DNA of 34,930 bases from a bacterium. GTDB taxonomy: Bacteria; Bacillota; Clostridia; Oscillospirales; Oscillospiraceae. The notes under the pieces are model-generated. The model saw nothing but the letters and a program-made list of their open reading frames with translations, was not told the DNA's origin and did not search any database. The stretch lies in contig JAHYYS010000021.1 in the NCBI GenBank assembly GCA_019424865.1, forward strand, positions 1 to 34,930, read 5' to 3'. Shown piece by piece: positions 14,991 to 24,405 of this stretch; the first letter of the stretch is position 1; each line of letters begins with the position of its first letter. Both the position numbers and the translations under genes were made by a program.

Positions 14991-15027
14991 GCAAGCGCAG
15001 GGGATTCTCCTACGCTTGCTTTCCTTT
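14991..15027 (+). terminator. Hairpin with T-rich tail between rpoZ and priA
   Basis: GCAAGCG (14991-14997) pairs with CGCTTGC (15013-15019), with more pairs inside (AGG/CCT), followed by TTTCCTTT. It ends just before the priA ribosome binding site (GGAGG at 15029-15033). The T-tract is interrupted, so it is probably a partial terminator that lowers priA expression relative to rpoZ. Confidence 0.6.
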
Positions 15028-15039
15028 GGAGGTGGAGCG

Positions 15040-17508
15040 GTGAGGCGAAAAATTGCAAAGGTCGCGGTCTCACGTGCCATCTACGCCATCGATAAGCCCT
15101 ATGACTACTTGGTTCCCGGGGAACTGGAGGAGCGGATTCAGCCGGGCATGCGGGTGCTGGTTCCCTTCGGTTCCGGGAGCCGCGGCTGTGACGGCATTGT
15201 GCTCTCCGTCCAGGAGGAGACCGCTCCCGGACCTGCCCTGAAGGCGGTGCAGGCCCTGCTGGACGAGTCGCCGGTGCTGGATTCGTATGCCATCCAGCTG
15301 GCCTTGTGGATGCGGGAGCGGTATTTCTGCACCGTGTATGAATGCGTCAAGGCCATGCTGCCGGCGGGCTTGTATTTTGCCCTGCGGGACAGCCTGGTGC
15401 TCTGTGAGGATCTGGATACCCGGCAGGCCAGGGAAATGCTTGGGAAGCACTCCGGCGCCCTTCAGCTGTTTGAACTGCTGCTGAGCTGGGGCGGCCGGGG
15501 GGATATGGAAGAGATTCGCCTGGCCTTTGGCACGAAGGATCCGAACCCGGCCATCCGCGTGCTGACCAGCCAGGGACTGGCCGTTTTGGAGACCAGTACC
15601 CAGCGGGGGATCGGAGACAAGACGGAAAAGCTGGCGGTGCTGGCCATGCCGGCGGAGGAGGCCATGGCGCTGGTGACTCCCAGACGCCGAAGCGCGCCCC
15701 TGCGCTACTCTGTGACAGAGCTGCTCTGTTCCCTGGAGGCCGCCTCGGCCAAGGAGCTGTGTTATTATACCGGGGCCTCGATGGCCACCATCAGGTCCCT
15801 GGAGAAAAGCGGAATCCTCCGTCTGGAAAAGCAGGAGGTGCTGCGCCGCCCCCTTTTGGAGGAGGTGGAGCCCGCTCCGCCCCCGGTACTCAACGAGGAG
15901 CAGCAGGCCGCCTTCCAGGGGCTGGACGCGCTGGCCCGGACGGAAATGCCGGCCGGCGCCCTGTTGTATGGCGTCACCGGCAGCGGCAAGACGCAGGTGT
16001 ATATCCGCCTGATCCAGCAAACCCTGGAACGGGGCAAAACGGCCCTGGTCTTGGTGCCGGAGATTGTTCTGACACCGCAGCTGTTAAGGATTTTTGCTTC
16101 CCATTTTGGAAAGCAGGTGGCTGTGCTCCACAGCTCTCTGCGGGCGGGGGAGCGCTATGACGAGTGGAAGCGGATTCGGCGGGGAGAGGCCGGCGTGGTG
16201 GTGGGCACCCGCTCGGCGGTGTTTGCCCCGCTGGAGCGTCTGGGCCTGATCATTCTGGATGAGGAACAGGAGAGCAGCTACAAGTCGGAAAACACCCCCC
16301 GCTACCACGCCAGAGATGTGGCCAAGTACCGCTGTGTGCAGCATGGGGCCCTGCTGGTGCTGGGGTCGGCGACTCCGTCGGTGGAGTCCATGTATTTGGC
16401 CCGGGAGGGAAAGCTGCATCTGTTTTCCATGCGCCGTCGCTACAATCAGCGGCCGCTGCCCCAGGTCCTGGTGGTGGATATGAAGAGGGAGCTGCGTCAG
16501 GGCAATGACACCTCCATCAGCAGCGTGCTGCGCCGGGAGCTGGAGATCAATCTGGAGCGGGGGGAGCAGGCCATTTTGTTCCTCAATCGCCGGGGGGCAA
16601 GCCGGATGGTGTCCTGCGGGGAGTGCGGAGAGGTGCCTGAATGCCCCCGGTGCTCCGTCAAGCTGACCTACCACTCGGCCAACCACCGGCTGATGTGCCA
16701 CCACTGCGGGCACTCCCAGCCGCTGCCCACCGCCTGCCCCGCCTGCGGCGGTGCTCTGAATTTTATTGGGGTGGGTACCCAGCGGGTCCAGGAGGAGCTG
16801 GAAGCCCTGTTTCCCGGGACGGAAATGATGCGGATGGATACGGACACCGTTTCCGCCGCCCACCCCCATGAGGAGCTGCTGGAGCGCTTCCAAAAGAAAA
16901 AAATTCCCATTCTGGTGGGTACGCAGATGGTGGCGAAGGGGCTGGACTTTGACAACGTCACCCTGGTGGGGGTAATCGCCCCGGATCTGTCCCTGTACGT
17001 GGATGACTTCCGGGCGGGAGAGCGCACCTTTTCCCTGCTGACCCAGGTGGTGGGCCGGGCCGGCCGCGGCGAGAAGCTGGGGCGGGCCGTCATCCAGACC
17101 TATACGCCTGATAACGATGTGATTCGTTTTGCGGCCCGACAGGACTACGATAATTTTTACCGGGTGGAGCTCCCCCTGCGCCGGATGCGCGGGTATCCGC
17201 CCTTTTCTGATATTCTGGTTCTCACCGCTTCCGGCCTGGACGAGGGGGCCGTGCTGCGCTGCTGCGTCCGGCTGCGTCAGGCGCTGGAGGCCGCTCTGGC
17301 CGGCCTGGGGACAGCCTGGCAGCTGCTTGGACCCGCTCCGGCTTCGGTGGCGAAGGTCAATAACCGCTACCGCTATCGCCTGACCCTGACGGGAACGGTG
17401 GACCGGCGGTGCCGGGCGCTGGCCGCACAGATGATCAGGGCCGCCCACCAGGATAAAGAGAACCGGGGTGTATCCGTTTACGCGGATTGGAATCCATACA
17501 GCAGCTGA
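15040..17508 (+). CDS. priA: Primosomal protein N' (replication restart helicase)
   Basis: PriA reloads the replicative helicase at stalled forks. The 822-residue protein has an N-terminal DNA-binding domain (AIYAIDKPYDYLVPGEL...GCDGIV), Walker A GVTGSGKT at 311-318, Walker B LDEEQ near 406-410, and LGSATPS. A zinc-binding insertion from residue 526 has eight cysteines (CGECGEVPECPRC ... CHHCGH ... CPACGG). The C-terminal helicase motifs GTQMVAKGLDF and QVVGRAGRG are intact. The GTG at 15040 has GGAGGTGG 7 bases upstream and is preferred over an upstream in-frame TTG-type start. Confidence 0.96.
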   Translation: MRRKIAKVAVSRAIYAIDKPYDYLVPGELEERIQPGMRVLVPFGSGSRGCDGIVLSVQEETAPGPALKAVQALLDESPVLDSYAIQLALWMRERYFCTVYECVKAMLPAGLYFALRDSLVLCEDLDTRQAREMLGKHSGALQLFELLLSWGGRGDMEEIRLAFGTKDPNPAIRVLTSQGLAVLETSTQRGIGDKTEKLAVLAMPAEEAMALVTPRRRSAPLRYSVTELLCSLEAASAKELCYYTGASMATIRSLEKSGILRLEKQEVLRRPLLEEVEPAPPPVLNEEQQAAFQGLDALARTEMPAGALLYGVTGSGKTQVYIRLIQQTLERGKTALVLVPEIVLTPQLLRIFASHFGKQVAVLHSSLRAGERYDEWKRIRRGEAGVVVGTRSAVFAPLERLGLIILDEEQESSYKSENTPRYHARDVAKYRCVQHGALLVLGSATPSVESMYLAREGKLHLFSMRRRYNQRPLPQVLVVDMKRELRQGNDTSISSVLRRELEINLERGEQAILFLNRRGASRMVSCGECGEVPECPRCSVKLTYHSANHRLMCHHCGHSQPLPTACPACGGALNFIGVGTQRVQEELEALFPGTEMMRMDTDTVSAAHPHEELLERFQKKKIPILVGTQMVAKGLDFDNVTLVGVIAPDLSLYVDDFRAGERTFSLLTQVVGRAGRGEKLGRAVIQTYTPDNDVIRFAARQDYDNFYRVELPLRRMRGYPPFSDILVLTASGLDEGAVLRCCVRLRQALEAALAGLGTAWQLLGPAPASVAKVNNRYRYRLTLTGTVDRRCRALAAQMIRAAHQDKENRGVSVYADWNPYSS

Positions 17509-17524
17509 AATTTGGGGCAGGCCG

Positions 17525-17544
17525 AAAGGCTCCCGGAGCCTTTT
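17525..17544 (+). terminator. Short hairpin after priA
   Basis: AAAGGCTC (17525-17532) pairs with GAGCCTTT (17536-17543) around a 3-base loop and ends in TTTT. It lies 16 bases after the priA stop and may be a weak terminator before def. Confidence 0.55.
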
Positions 17545-17598
17545 GACCAAATGCCGCTTGGCCCGCTGCACTGACAGATAAATTAAGGAGTGAATAGT

Positions 17599-18111
17599 AT
17601 GGCGATTCGTACGATTTTGACGCAAGGGGACCCTGTACTCAATAAAACGTGTCACCCTGTCACCAAGTTCGACCATAAGCTGGCCGTGCTGCTGGATGAC
17701 CTGAAGGAGACGCTGACCCAGGCAAACGGCGTGGGGCTGGCGGCCCCCCAGGTGGGAATTCTCCGCCGGGCGGTGGTTGTGGTGGACGGCACCGGAGAGA
17801 TGCTGGAGCTGGTCAACCCGGAAATCATTGCCCAGAAGGGGGAGCAGGACGGTCTGGAGGGCTGCCTGTCCGTACCCGGCATGTGGGGGTATGTAAAGCG
17901 CCCCCAGTGGGTGCGGGTTAAGGCCCAGGACCGCAATGGCAGCTGGTTTGAGACAGAGGGGGAGGGCCTGACCGCCCGCTGCTTCTGCCATGAGCTGGCC
18001 CACCTGGACGGGCATCTATATACGGAGCTGACCGATCATCTGTATACCACCGAGGAGCTGGACCAGATGATGGAGGAGCAGGAGGCGGCCCGGCAGGAGG
18101 GACGGGAATGA
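17599..18111 (+). CDS. def: Peptide deformylase
   Basis: Def removes the formyl group from the N-terminal methionine of new proteins. All three motifs are present: GVGLAAPQVG, EGCLSVPG (metal ligand C89), and HELAHLDG (H131, E132, H135). Most deformylases have HExDHLxG, so the Ala in place of Asp at residue 134 is a small deviation; the metal ligands and catalytic Glu remain. The 170 residues fit the family. ATG 17599 has AAGGAG 8 bases upstream. It overlaps fmt by 4 bases, the classic def-fmt pair. Confidence 0.96.
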   Translation: MAIRTILTQGDPVLNKTCHPVTKFDHKLAVLLDDLKETLTQANGVGLAAPQVGILRRAVVVVDGTGEMLELVNPEIIAQKGEQDGLEGCLSVPGMWGYVKRPQWVRVKAQDRNGSWFETEGEGLTARCFCHELAHLDGHLYTELTDHLYTTEELDQMMEEQEAARQEGRE

Positions 18112-19040
18112 GAATTGTCTTTATGGGCACCCCGGACTTTGCCGTGGCCTCCCTCCAGGCGCTGGTATCAGCGGGGCACCAGGTTTGCGGCGTGTTCAGC
18201 CAGCCGGACAAGCCGGTGGGCCGACACCAGAACAAGCTTCAGCCCACACCGGTGAAGGTCTGTGCCCAGGCGTGCGGCATCCCTGTGTTCCAGCCGGTCA
18301 CCCTGCGGGACGGCTCCGCCCTGGAGCAGCTGCGTGAACTGGAGCCCCAGCTGATTGTGGCGGCGGCCTATGGCCGGGTGCTGCCGCAGGAGATGCTTGC
18401 CCTGCCGCCCCTGGGCTGTATCAATGTGCACTCCTCTCTGCTGCCCAAATATCGCGGCGCGGCCCCCATCAACTGGGCCATTCTCAACGGGGAGAAGGAG
18501 ACCGGCGTCACCATAATGGACATGGCTCCGGAGCTGGACGCGGGGGATATCATTGCCCAGGCCGCCACGGACATTGAGCCCAACGAGACGGCCCAGTCCC
18601 TTCACGACCGGCTGGCAGCCATGGGCGGGGCGCTGCTGGTGGAGACGGTGGCCCGGATTGAGAACGGGACTGCTTCCCGGACGCCCCAGAATGCGGAACA
18701 GGTCACCTATGCCCCGATGCTGTCCCGGGCCCTGTCGCCCATGGACTGGGGGCGGAGCGCATGGGAGCTTCATAACCAGATCCGCGGCCTGGCCCCCTGG
18801 CCGGCCGCCTCCACAGATCTGTTTTCCAGCCAGCCCGTCAAAGTCTTTTCTTCCGCGGTGCTGAAGAGACAGGTCGATTTGCCCCCGCGCACCATTTTGG
18901 CTGCGGGCAAAGAGGGCATCGATGTGGTCTGCGGCGGCGGGACGGTGCTGCGGATTCTGGAGCTTCAGGCCCCCGGCAGCCGCCGCATGTCCGCCGCCGA
19001 CTACCTGCGGGGACACCCCATTGAAGGAGACAAAAGTTAG
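18108..19040 (+). CDS. fmt: Methionyl-tRNA formyltransferase
   Basis: Fmt transfers a formyl group from 10-formyl-THF to initiator Met-tRNA. The N-terminus MRIVFMGTPDFAVASLQAL is typical. The catalytic region INVHSSLLPKYRGAAPINWA and the following TGVTIMDMAPELDAGDI are intact. The C-terminal tRNA-binding domain is present (residues about 205-310). The 310 residues match the family. The start overlaps def (ATGA). The 169 bases that follow contain no convincing gene; many Firmicutes have a zinc metallopeptidase gene at this point. Confidence 0.97.
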   Translation: MRIVFMGTPDFAVASLQALVSAGHQVCGVFSQPDKPVGRHQNKLQPTPVKVCAQACGIPVFQPVTLRDGSALEQLRELEPQLIVAAAYGRVLPQEMLALPPLGCINVHSSLLPKYRGAAPINWAILNGEKETGVTIMDMAPELDAGDIIAQAATDIEPNETAQSLHDRLAAMGGALLVETVARIENGTASRTPQNAEQVTYAPMLSRALSPMDWGRSAWELHNQIRGLAPWPAASTDLFSSQPVKVFSSAVLKRQVDLPPRTILAAGKEGIDVVCGGGTVLRILELQAPGSRRMSAADYLRGHPIEGDKS

Positions 19041-19209
19041 AACGGGCCGTTCCGCATGACAAGACAGTTGGGTGCGGCGCATTTCCGCGGGAGCGCACAT
19101 CGCGCTTCCTCCGATGGATTTGTCTGGCCCTATATTCGATAGCAGAAAAGAATAACCGGAACAAAACAAAGTTAGCTGTTGAGAAAGAGAAGAGAGAGGA
19201 GGAGAAGAG

Positions 19210-20538
19210 ATGGACGCCAGAGAGGCAGCCCTGCTGACCCTCAACGCCTGTCAGCGGCAGGGAGGGTGGTCGGACAGTGTGCTGAAAAAGCAGCTGGCCG
19301 CTGCAAAGCTGGACAGCCGGGACGCGGCGCTTGCCACTCAGCTGTGCTTCGGCGTGCTGCAAAATCAGCTGCTGCTGGATTTCTATCTGTCCGGCTTCTC
19401 CAACATCCCCCTCAAGCGGATGGAGGGGAAGGTGCTTCAGGCCCTGCGTCTGGGGGCCTATCAGATGCTGTTTCTGGACAAAATCCCCCACAGCGCGGCA
19501 GTGAACAGCGCAGTGTCCATGACAAAGCTCCACTGCCGGAACCCCAGAGCTGCCGGCATGGTCAACGGCATCCTCCGCAGCCTGGAGCGAAGCCTGGACA
19601 AGCTGCCCACCATTCCCCAGAAGGATCCGGTCTCCTATCTCTCCACCCTTTACTCCCACCCGGAGTGGCTTGTAAAGGAATTTATCCTGACACTTGGAGC
19701 GGAAGAGACCGCCCGCCTTTTGGCGGCGGACAACAGCCAGCCCCCTATGACGGCCATGGTCAATACCCTGCGCGTGCAGCCGGATGAGCTGCTGGACCGC
19801 TTGAAGGGGGAGGGCGTTTCCGCCCGGATGCACCCCTGGGCGCCGGACTGTCTGTTCCTGGCCCGGACGGGGGATCTGGAGCGTCTGTCCGCCTTCCGGG
19901 ACGGGCTGTTCTATGTGCAGGACCCGGCGTCCCGCCTGGCCGTGGAGGCGGCGGCCCCGGAGGCGGGGATGCGGGTGCTGGATTGCTGCGCCGCGCCGGG
20001 CGGAAAGTCCTTCGCCGCGGGGATTCGAATGAAAAATCAGGGAGAGATTATCTCCTGCGACCTTCACCCCCACAAGAAGATGCTGATCCAGGCGGGGGCC
20101 CGGCGGCTTGGACTGGACCTTATTCGTCCGGTCACCGCAGACGGCACGGAGTTTCACCCCGAGTGGGCGGACGCCTTTGATCTGGTTCTGGTGGACGCTC
20201 CCTGTTCCGGCCTTGGGGTTATCCGGAAGAAGCCGGATATCCGCTATAAGGACCCGGCAGATTTGGAGGGGCTGCCGCGGGTGCAGCTGGCGATTTTGAC
20301 CAACGCCTCCCGCTATGTCAGGCCCGGCGGTACGCTGCTCTATTCTACCTGCACTCTGCTCAGCCGGGAGAATCAGCAGGTGGTACAAAGCTTCCTGCAG
20401 CAAAGAACGGATTACAAGCCGGAAGCCTTTACACTGCCTGAGCCCGTTGGAGCTGCGGAGGGCGGCATGATCACACTCTGGCCGCAGCGGCACGGGACGG
20501 ACGGATTTTTCATCTGCAGGCTGAGAAGGGACGGGTGA
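19210..20538 (+). CDS. rsmB: 16S rRNA (cytosine-967-C5)-methyltransferase
   Basis: The 442-residue protein has an N-terminal NusB-like domain (about 1-135: REAALLTLNACQRQGGWSD, GAYQMLFLDKIPHSAAVN) and a C-terminal SAM-dependent methyltransferase. Motif I is VLDCCAAPGGKS. The two catalytic cysteines are C332 (VDAPCSGLGV) and C381 (YSTCTLLSREN). It methylates the small-subunit rRNA. ATG 19210 has GAGGAGG upstream after a run of purines. rlmN begins 6 bases after the stop. Confidence 0.95.
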   Translation: MDAREAALLTLNACQRQGGWSDSVLKKQLAAAKLDSRDAALATQLCFGVLQNQLLLDFYLSGFSNIPLKRMEGKVLQALRLGAYQMLFLDKIPHSAAVNSAVSMTKLHCRNPRAAGMVNGILRSLERSLDKLPTIPQKDPVSYLSTLYSHPEWLVKEFILTLGAEETARLLAADNSQPPMTAMVNTLRVQPDELLDRLKGEGVSARMHPWAPDCLFLARTGDLERLSAFRDGLFYVQDPASRLAVEAAAPEAGMRVLDCCAAPGGKSFAAGIRMKNQGEIISCDLHPHKKMLIQAGARRLGLDLIRPVTADGTEFHPEWADAFDLVLVDAPCSGLGVIRKKPDIRYKDPADLEGLPRVQLAILTNASRYVRPGGTLLYSTCTLLSRENQQVVQSFLQQRTDYKPEAFTLPEPVGAAEGGMITLWPQRHGTDGFFICRLRRDG

Positions 20539-20544
20539 GGCGGT

Positions 20545-21576
20545 TTGATCGACATAAAGTCCATGACGCCGGAGGAAATTGCCGCTTATCTGAAAGAACT
20601 GGGACAGCCCGCCTTCCGGGCCAAGCAGGTCTTTCGGTGGCTGTATCGCGGTGTCTCCTCCTTTGAGGAGATGAGCGACCTGCCGAAGGCGCTGCGGCAA
20701 AAGCTGGCGGAGACCTGCCAGCTGACGCCGCCCACGGTTGCCAGAAAGCAGGTCTCGGCCCGGGACGGCACCATCAAATACCTGTGGCAGCTGAGCGATG
20801 GAAACTGTATTGAAACGGTTCTCATGCGCTACAAGCACGGGAACACGGTGTGTATCTCCTGCCAGGTGGGGTGCCGCATGGGCTGCGCCTTCTGTGCCTC
20901 CACGCTGGCCGGCCGGGTGCGCAATCTGACGCCGGCTGAGATGGTGGATCAGGTGCTCTTTACCCAGCTGGACAGCGGGGCGGAGGTGTCCAATATCGTA
21001 CTCATGGGCATTGGGGAGCCCCTGGACAACTTTGATACCGTGATGCGGTTTCTGACACTGGCCAACCACCCGGACGGCCTGAACATCGGGATGCGGCATA
21101 TTTCCCTGTCCACCTGCGGTTTGACGGAACAAATTGACAAACTGGCGCAATATCGGTTACAATTAACGTTGTCTGTGTCGCTGCATGCCCCCGATGATGA
21201 AACCCGCTCCCGCATTATGCCGGTCAACAAGTCCGTGGGCGTGGAGAAGCTGATGGAGACCTGCCGGCGGTATTTCCAGACCACCGGGCGGCGCATCTCC
21301 TATGAATACGCCATGATTGACGGTGTAAACGACGCGGACTGGCAGGCCGATCTGCTGGCCCGCCATTTAAAGGGGATGCCGGGCCATGTGAACCTGATCC
21401 CCCTCAACGAGGTGGAGGAGAGCCCCCTGCGGCCCAGCCGCAGAGTGGCGGCCTTCCAGAAGCGCCTGGAGGAGCAGGGGGTCACGGTGACGGTGCGCCG
21501 CCGGCTGGGGAGCGACATTGACGCCTCCTGCGGCCAGCTGCGGCGCAAGGCGATGAGCGAGAAGCGCGGGGGTTAA
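20545..21576 (+). CDS. rlmN: 23S rRNA (adenine-2503-C2)-methyltransferase, radical SAM
   Basis: RlmN methylates A2503 of 23S rRNA and some tRNAs. The radical SAM cysteines are C110, C114 and C117 in CRMGCAFCAS. VLMGIGEPLDNF, HISLSTCGL and LSVSLHAPDDE follow in family order, and the C-terminal DIDASCGQLR carries the second catalytic cysteine. The 343 residues fit. The TTG start at 20545 gives the usual N-terminus (IDIKSMTPEEIAAYL); GGTGAGG is upstream. It lies within the rsmB-rlmN-prpC-prkC-rsgA order found in Firmicutes. Confidence 0.96.
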   Translation: MIDIKSMTPEEIAAYLKELGQPAFRAKQVFRWLYRGVSSFEEMSDLPKALRQKLAETCQLTPPTVARKQVSARDGTIKYLWQLSDGNCIETVLMRYKHGNTVCISCQVGCRMGCAFCASTLAGRVRNLTPAEMVDQVLFTQLDSGAEVSNIVLMGIGEPLDNFDTVMRFLTLANHPDGLNIGMRHISLSTCGLTEQIDKLAQYRLQLTLSVSLHAPDDETRSRIMPVNKSVGVEKLMETCRRYFQTTGRRISYEYAMIDGVNDADWQADLLARHLKGMPGHVNLIPLNEVEESPLRPSRRVAAFQKRLEEQGVTVTVRRRLGSDIDASCGQLRRKAMSEKRGG

Positions 21577-21635
21577 GCCCGCAGAGATGTTTTGTGTATC
21601 TGGCCGAAATCCGGCCGAGAAGGGGATGATGAGCC

Positions 21636-22355
21636 ATGCAGGTATGGGGTGTAACCCACCGCGGCGCGGTTCGACAACAAAATCAGGACGCATTTTCTAT
21701 CCGTACCCTGGATGACGGGCGCATCATTGCGCTGGTGTGTGACGGCATGGGCGGCGCCCGGGCCGGAAACGTGGCCAGCTCCATGGCTGTGGAGCTGTTC
21801 ATGGAGCAGTTCCTGAAGGAGGGCGGCGCCTCGGGCGACGAGGAGCGTATGGAGCGGGCGGCCGATCTGGCCAACCGCCAGGTATTTCAGCGCTCCACTC
21901 AGGAGGCGGACTGCGCCGGCATGGGGACCACTCTGGTGGCCGCTCTGGCCGGCGGGCAGGAGGCTGTCATCCTCAATGAGGGGGACAGCCGGGCCTATCA
22001 TGTCAACGAGGACGGCATCGTGCTTATCACCCGGGACCACTCCCTGGTGGAGGATCTGGTGGAGCGCGGGGAGCTGACCCGGGACCAGGCCAGATGCCAC
22101 CCCCATAAAAATCTGATTACCCGGGCCCTGGGGGCCGAGCCTGTTTTGATGGCCGACTGCTTCCGTCAGCCCCTGTCGCCGGGGGACTATCTGCTGCTGT
22201 GCAGCGATGGCCTGAGCAACGTGGTGGATGAGCAGGAGATGCTCTATGAAGTGATCCACGGGGGCGAGGCCGAGACCTGCTGTCAGAGACTGCTGGAGGT
22301 GGCCCTGGATAGGGGCGCACCGGACAACGTGACAGTGGTGCTGATCCGCAGCTGA
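21636..22355 (+). CDS. prpC: PP2C-type Ser/Thr protein phosphatase
   Basis: The 239-residue phosphatase reverses PrkC phosphorylation. Motifs are in order: HRGAVRQQNQDAF (metal Asp), LVCDGMGG, GMGTTLVAAL, NEGDSRAYH, CSDGLSNVV and PDNVTVVLI. These supply the two-metal site of PPM phosphatases. The start has AAGGGGATG upstream. prkC begins 43 bases after the stop, the usual pairing in Firmicutes. Confidence 0.96.
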   Translation: MQVWGVTHRGAVRQQNQDAFSIRTLDDGRIIALVCDGMGGARAGNVASSMAVELFMEQFLKEGGASGDEERMERAADLANRQVFQRSTQEADCAGMGTTLVAALAGGQEAVILNEGDSRAYHVNEDGIVLITRDHSLVEDLVERGELTRDQARCHPHKNLITRALGAEPVLMADCFRQPLSPGDYLLLCSDGLSNVVDEQEMLYEVIHGGEAETCCQRLLEVALDRGAPDNVTVVLIRS

Positions 22356-22398
22356 TAACATTCCGGGCAAGAAGCTGACAAGAAGGAGGATATTTACC

Positions 22399-24405
22399 AT
22401 GGATCAATACATAGGTAAATTACTCGACAACCGATATGAGATCCTGGAGGTCATTGGGACGGGGGGCATGGCCCGGGTCTACAAGGCCCGCTGCCACCGG
22501 CTCAACCGTCTGGTGGCCATCAAGATTCTGCGGGAGGACCTGGCTCAGGACGCCGAGTTCCGCCGCCGCTTCCACGACGAGTCCCAGGCCGTGGCCATGC
22601 TGTCCCACCCGAACATTGTGGCGGTCTACGACGTAAGCCGCTCCTCGGAGCTGGAGTATATCGTCATGGAGCTGATTGACGGCATTACCCTGAAGCAGTA
22701 CATGCAGAAGAAGGGGAACAAGCTCAACTGGCGGGAGGCGCTCCACTTTATCACCCAGATTACCAAGGCGCTGGGCCACGCCCACAGCCGCGGTATCATC
22801 CACCGGGATATCAAGCCCCACAACATTATGGTGCTGCGGGACGGCAGCGTAAAGGTGGCCGACTTCGGAATTGCCCGGGTGGCCTCGGGGGGACACAGCA
22901 CCCTGACCCAGGAGGCGCTGGGATCTGTCCACTATATCTCCCCGGAGCAGGCCCGGGGCAGCCATATCGACGCCCGCTCCGACCTGTATTCCGCCGGGGT
23001 GGTGCTGTATGAGATGATCACCGGCCGCCTTCCCTTCGAGGGGGATACGCCGGTGTCGGTGGCGATTCAGCATATCAACTCCATCCCCCTCTCCCCGCGG
23101 GAAATTGACCCCACCATCCCGGAGGCCCTGGAGGCCATCACCATGAAGGCCATGGCCCCCAATCCGGACAACCGCTACTCCTCCGCCGACGAGATGCTGG
23201 CGGATCTGGAGGAGTTCCGCAAGAATCCCAATATAAATTTTGACTACAGCGTCAGCGATTTTCTGCCCGAGGAGGAGCCGGAGGAGGACAAGACCCAGGT
23301 GCGTCCCCTCCCCGGACACAGCCGCAGCCGGGGCGAGCGGGAACACAGCCATACCGGAAGCCGGGGCGGCGAGCGGGTGTCAAGCCGCCGCCGGGACCAG
23401 GAGGACGAGGAGCCGGAGCGGCGGATCGGCCCGCCCTGGCCCATTATCCTGTCGGTGGGCGCGATCCTGCTGTTTGTGGCCGCCGTGTTTATCTTCCTGT
23501 TCCGCACCCTTCTCTCCGACATGTTTACCCCGGCCGTACAGTATGATGTGCCCAATCTGGTGGGCCAGTCCTATGAGGAGGTCCTGAACAATACAGAACT
23601 GCTGGGGCGGTTTACTGTGGTGCAGGGCGGGACCGAGAGCAGCGAGGACGAGGAGGCCGGCATTATCCTGAGCCAGAGCCCCGAGGGCGATACGCAGGTC
23701 GGGGAGGACGTGACCGAAATTACGGTTGTGGTCAGCAGCGGATCCGAGCTGGTTACCATGATAGACGTGACCAATCAGGAGTATACGGAGGCCTATGTCC
23801 AGCTGACCAATCTGGGACTGAAGGTAGCCGTGCCCACCTATCAGTACGACGATGAGGTGGCCGCCAACCACATTATTTCCTATACGCCCCTGAAGGGCAC
23901 CAAGGTCCCGCCCGGAACCGAGGTGCAGCTGGTGGTAAGCCAGGGACCGGAGACAAAGACCACCATGGTGCCCAACCTGTCCGGGCGGACTCTGGAGCAG
24001 GCGACCAGCGACCTGCGCACCTCCAACCTGGAGGTGGGAGAGACGGAGGAGGTCTATGATGACACCGTACCTGCGGGGCAGGTAGTCTCCCACTACCCCA
24101 CCTATGGCACCGAGGTCGCCGAGGGGACCAAGGTAAATCTGCAGATCAGCAAGGGCCCCGACCCCAGCACCCAGGAGCCCCAGATGGTCACCAAGGAGGT
24201 CAGCATCCCCCTGCCTGACACGGGCGGCGTGGTCAATGTGACGGTGATGATGGACGGTACGGTGGTGTATACGGGGGATGTGGACACCGCCATGGAGACA
24301 GCAGTTCCGGTCACCGTAACGGCGGAAGAGGGCTCTTCCAAGACACTGTTTGTCTATATCAATGGCACGCAATACGGAAACTATACCGTGGAGTTTACGC
24401 AATGA
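22399..24405 (+). CDS. prkC: PASTA-domain Ser/Thr protein kinase
   Basis: PrkC senses muropeptides or lipid II and controls the cell wall, growth and spore germination. The cytoplasmic kinase domain (1 to about 275) has GTGGMARVYKA, the ATP lysine K42 (VAIKIL), HRDIKPHN from 135 and DFGIARVA. A charged Arg/Glu linker leads to one transmembrane segment at about 347-372 (IILSVGAILLFVAAVFIFLF). Three extracellular PASTA repeats follow (about 385-590), then a beta-rich tail ending EFTQ. The 668 residues fit. The stop overlaps the rsgA start. Confidence 0.97.
   Translation: MDQYIGKLLDNRYEILEVIGTGGMARVYKARCHRLNRLVAIKILREDLAQDAEFRRRFHDESQAVAMLSHPNIVAVYDVSRSSELEYIVMELIDGITLKQYMQKKGNKLNWREALHFITQITKALGHAHSRGIIHRDIKPHNIMVLRDGSVKVADFGIARVASGGHSTLTQEALGSVHYISPEQARGSHIDARSDLYSAGVVLYEMITGRLPFEGDTPVSVAIQHINSIPLSPREIDPTIPEALEAITMKAMAPNPDNRYSSADEMLADLEEFRKNPNINFDYSVSDFLPEEEPEEDKTQVRPLPGHSRSRGEREHSHTGSRGGERVSSRRRDQEDEEPERRIGPPWPIILSVGAILLFVAAVFIFLFRTLLSDMFTPAVQYDVPNLVGQSYEEVLNNTELLGRFTVVQGGTESSEDEEAGIILSQSPEGDTQVGEDVTEITVVVSSGSELVTMIDVTNQEYTEAYVQLTNLGLKVAVPTYQYDDEVAANHIISYTPLKGTKVPPGTEVQLVVSQGPETKTTMVPNLSGRTLEQATSDLRTSNLEVGETEEVYDDTVPAGQVVSHYPTYGTEVAEGTKVNLQISKGPDPSTQEPQMVTKEVSIPLPDTGGVVNVTVMMDGTVVYTGDVDTAMETAVPVTVTAEEGSSKTLFVYINGTQYGNYTVEFTQ

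Noticed and set aside
16084..18015. Long minus-strand open frame of more than 600 codons opposite priA and def
   Set aside because: It is antisense to conserved catalytic motifs of priA and def and shows the same Gly/Pro/His/Gln bias; similar frames lie opposite rlmN/rsmB and the radical SAM gene. They arise from GC-rich third positions.
19041..19209. Possible 28-codon gene between fmt and rsmB
   Set aside because: A short ATG frame exists at 19056 but without a ribosome binding site or recognisable sequence. I see no promoter of standard spacing or strong hairpin there either, so the 169 bases remain unassigned.
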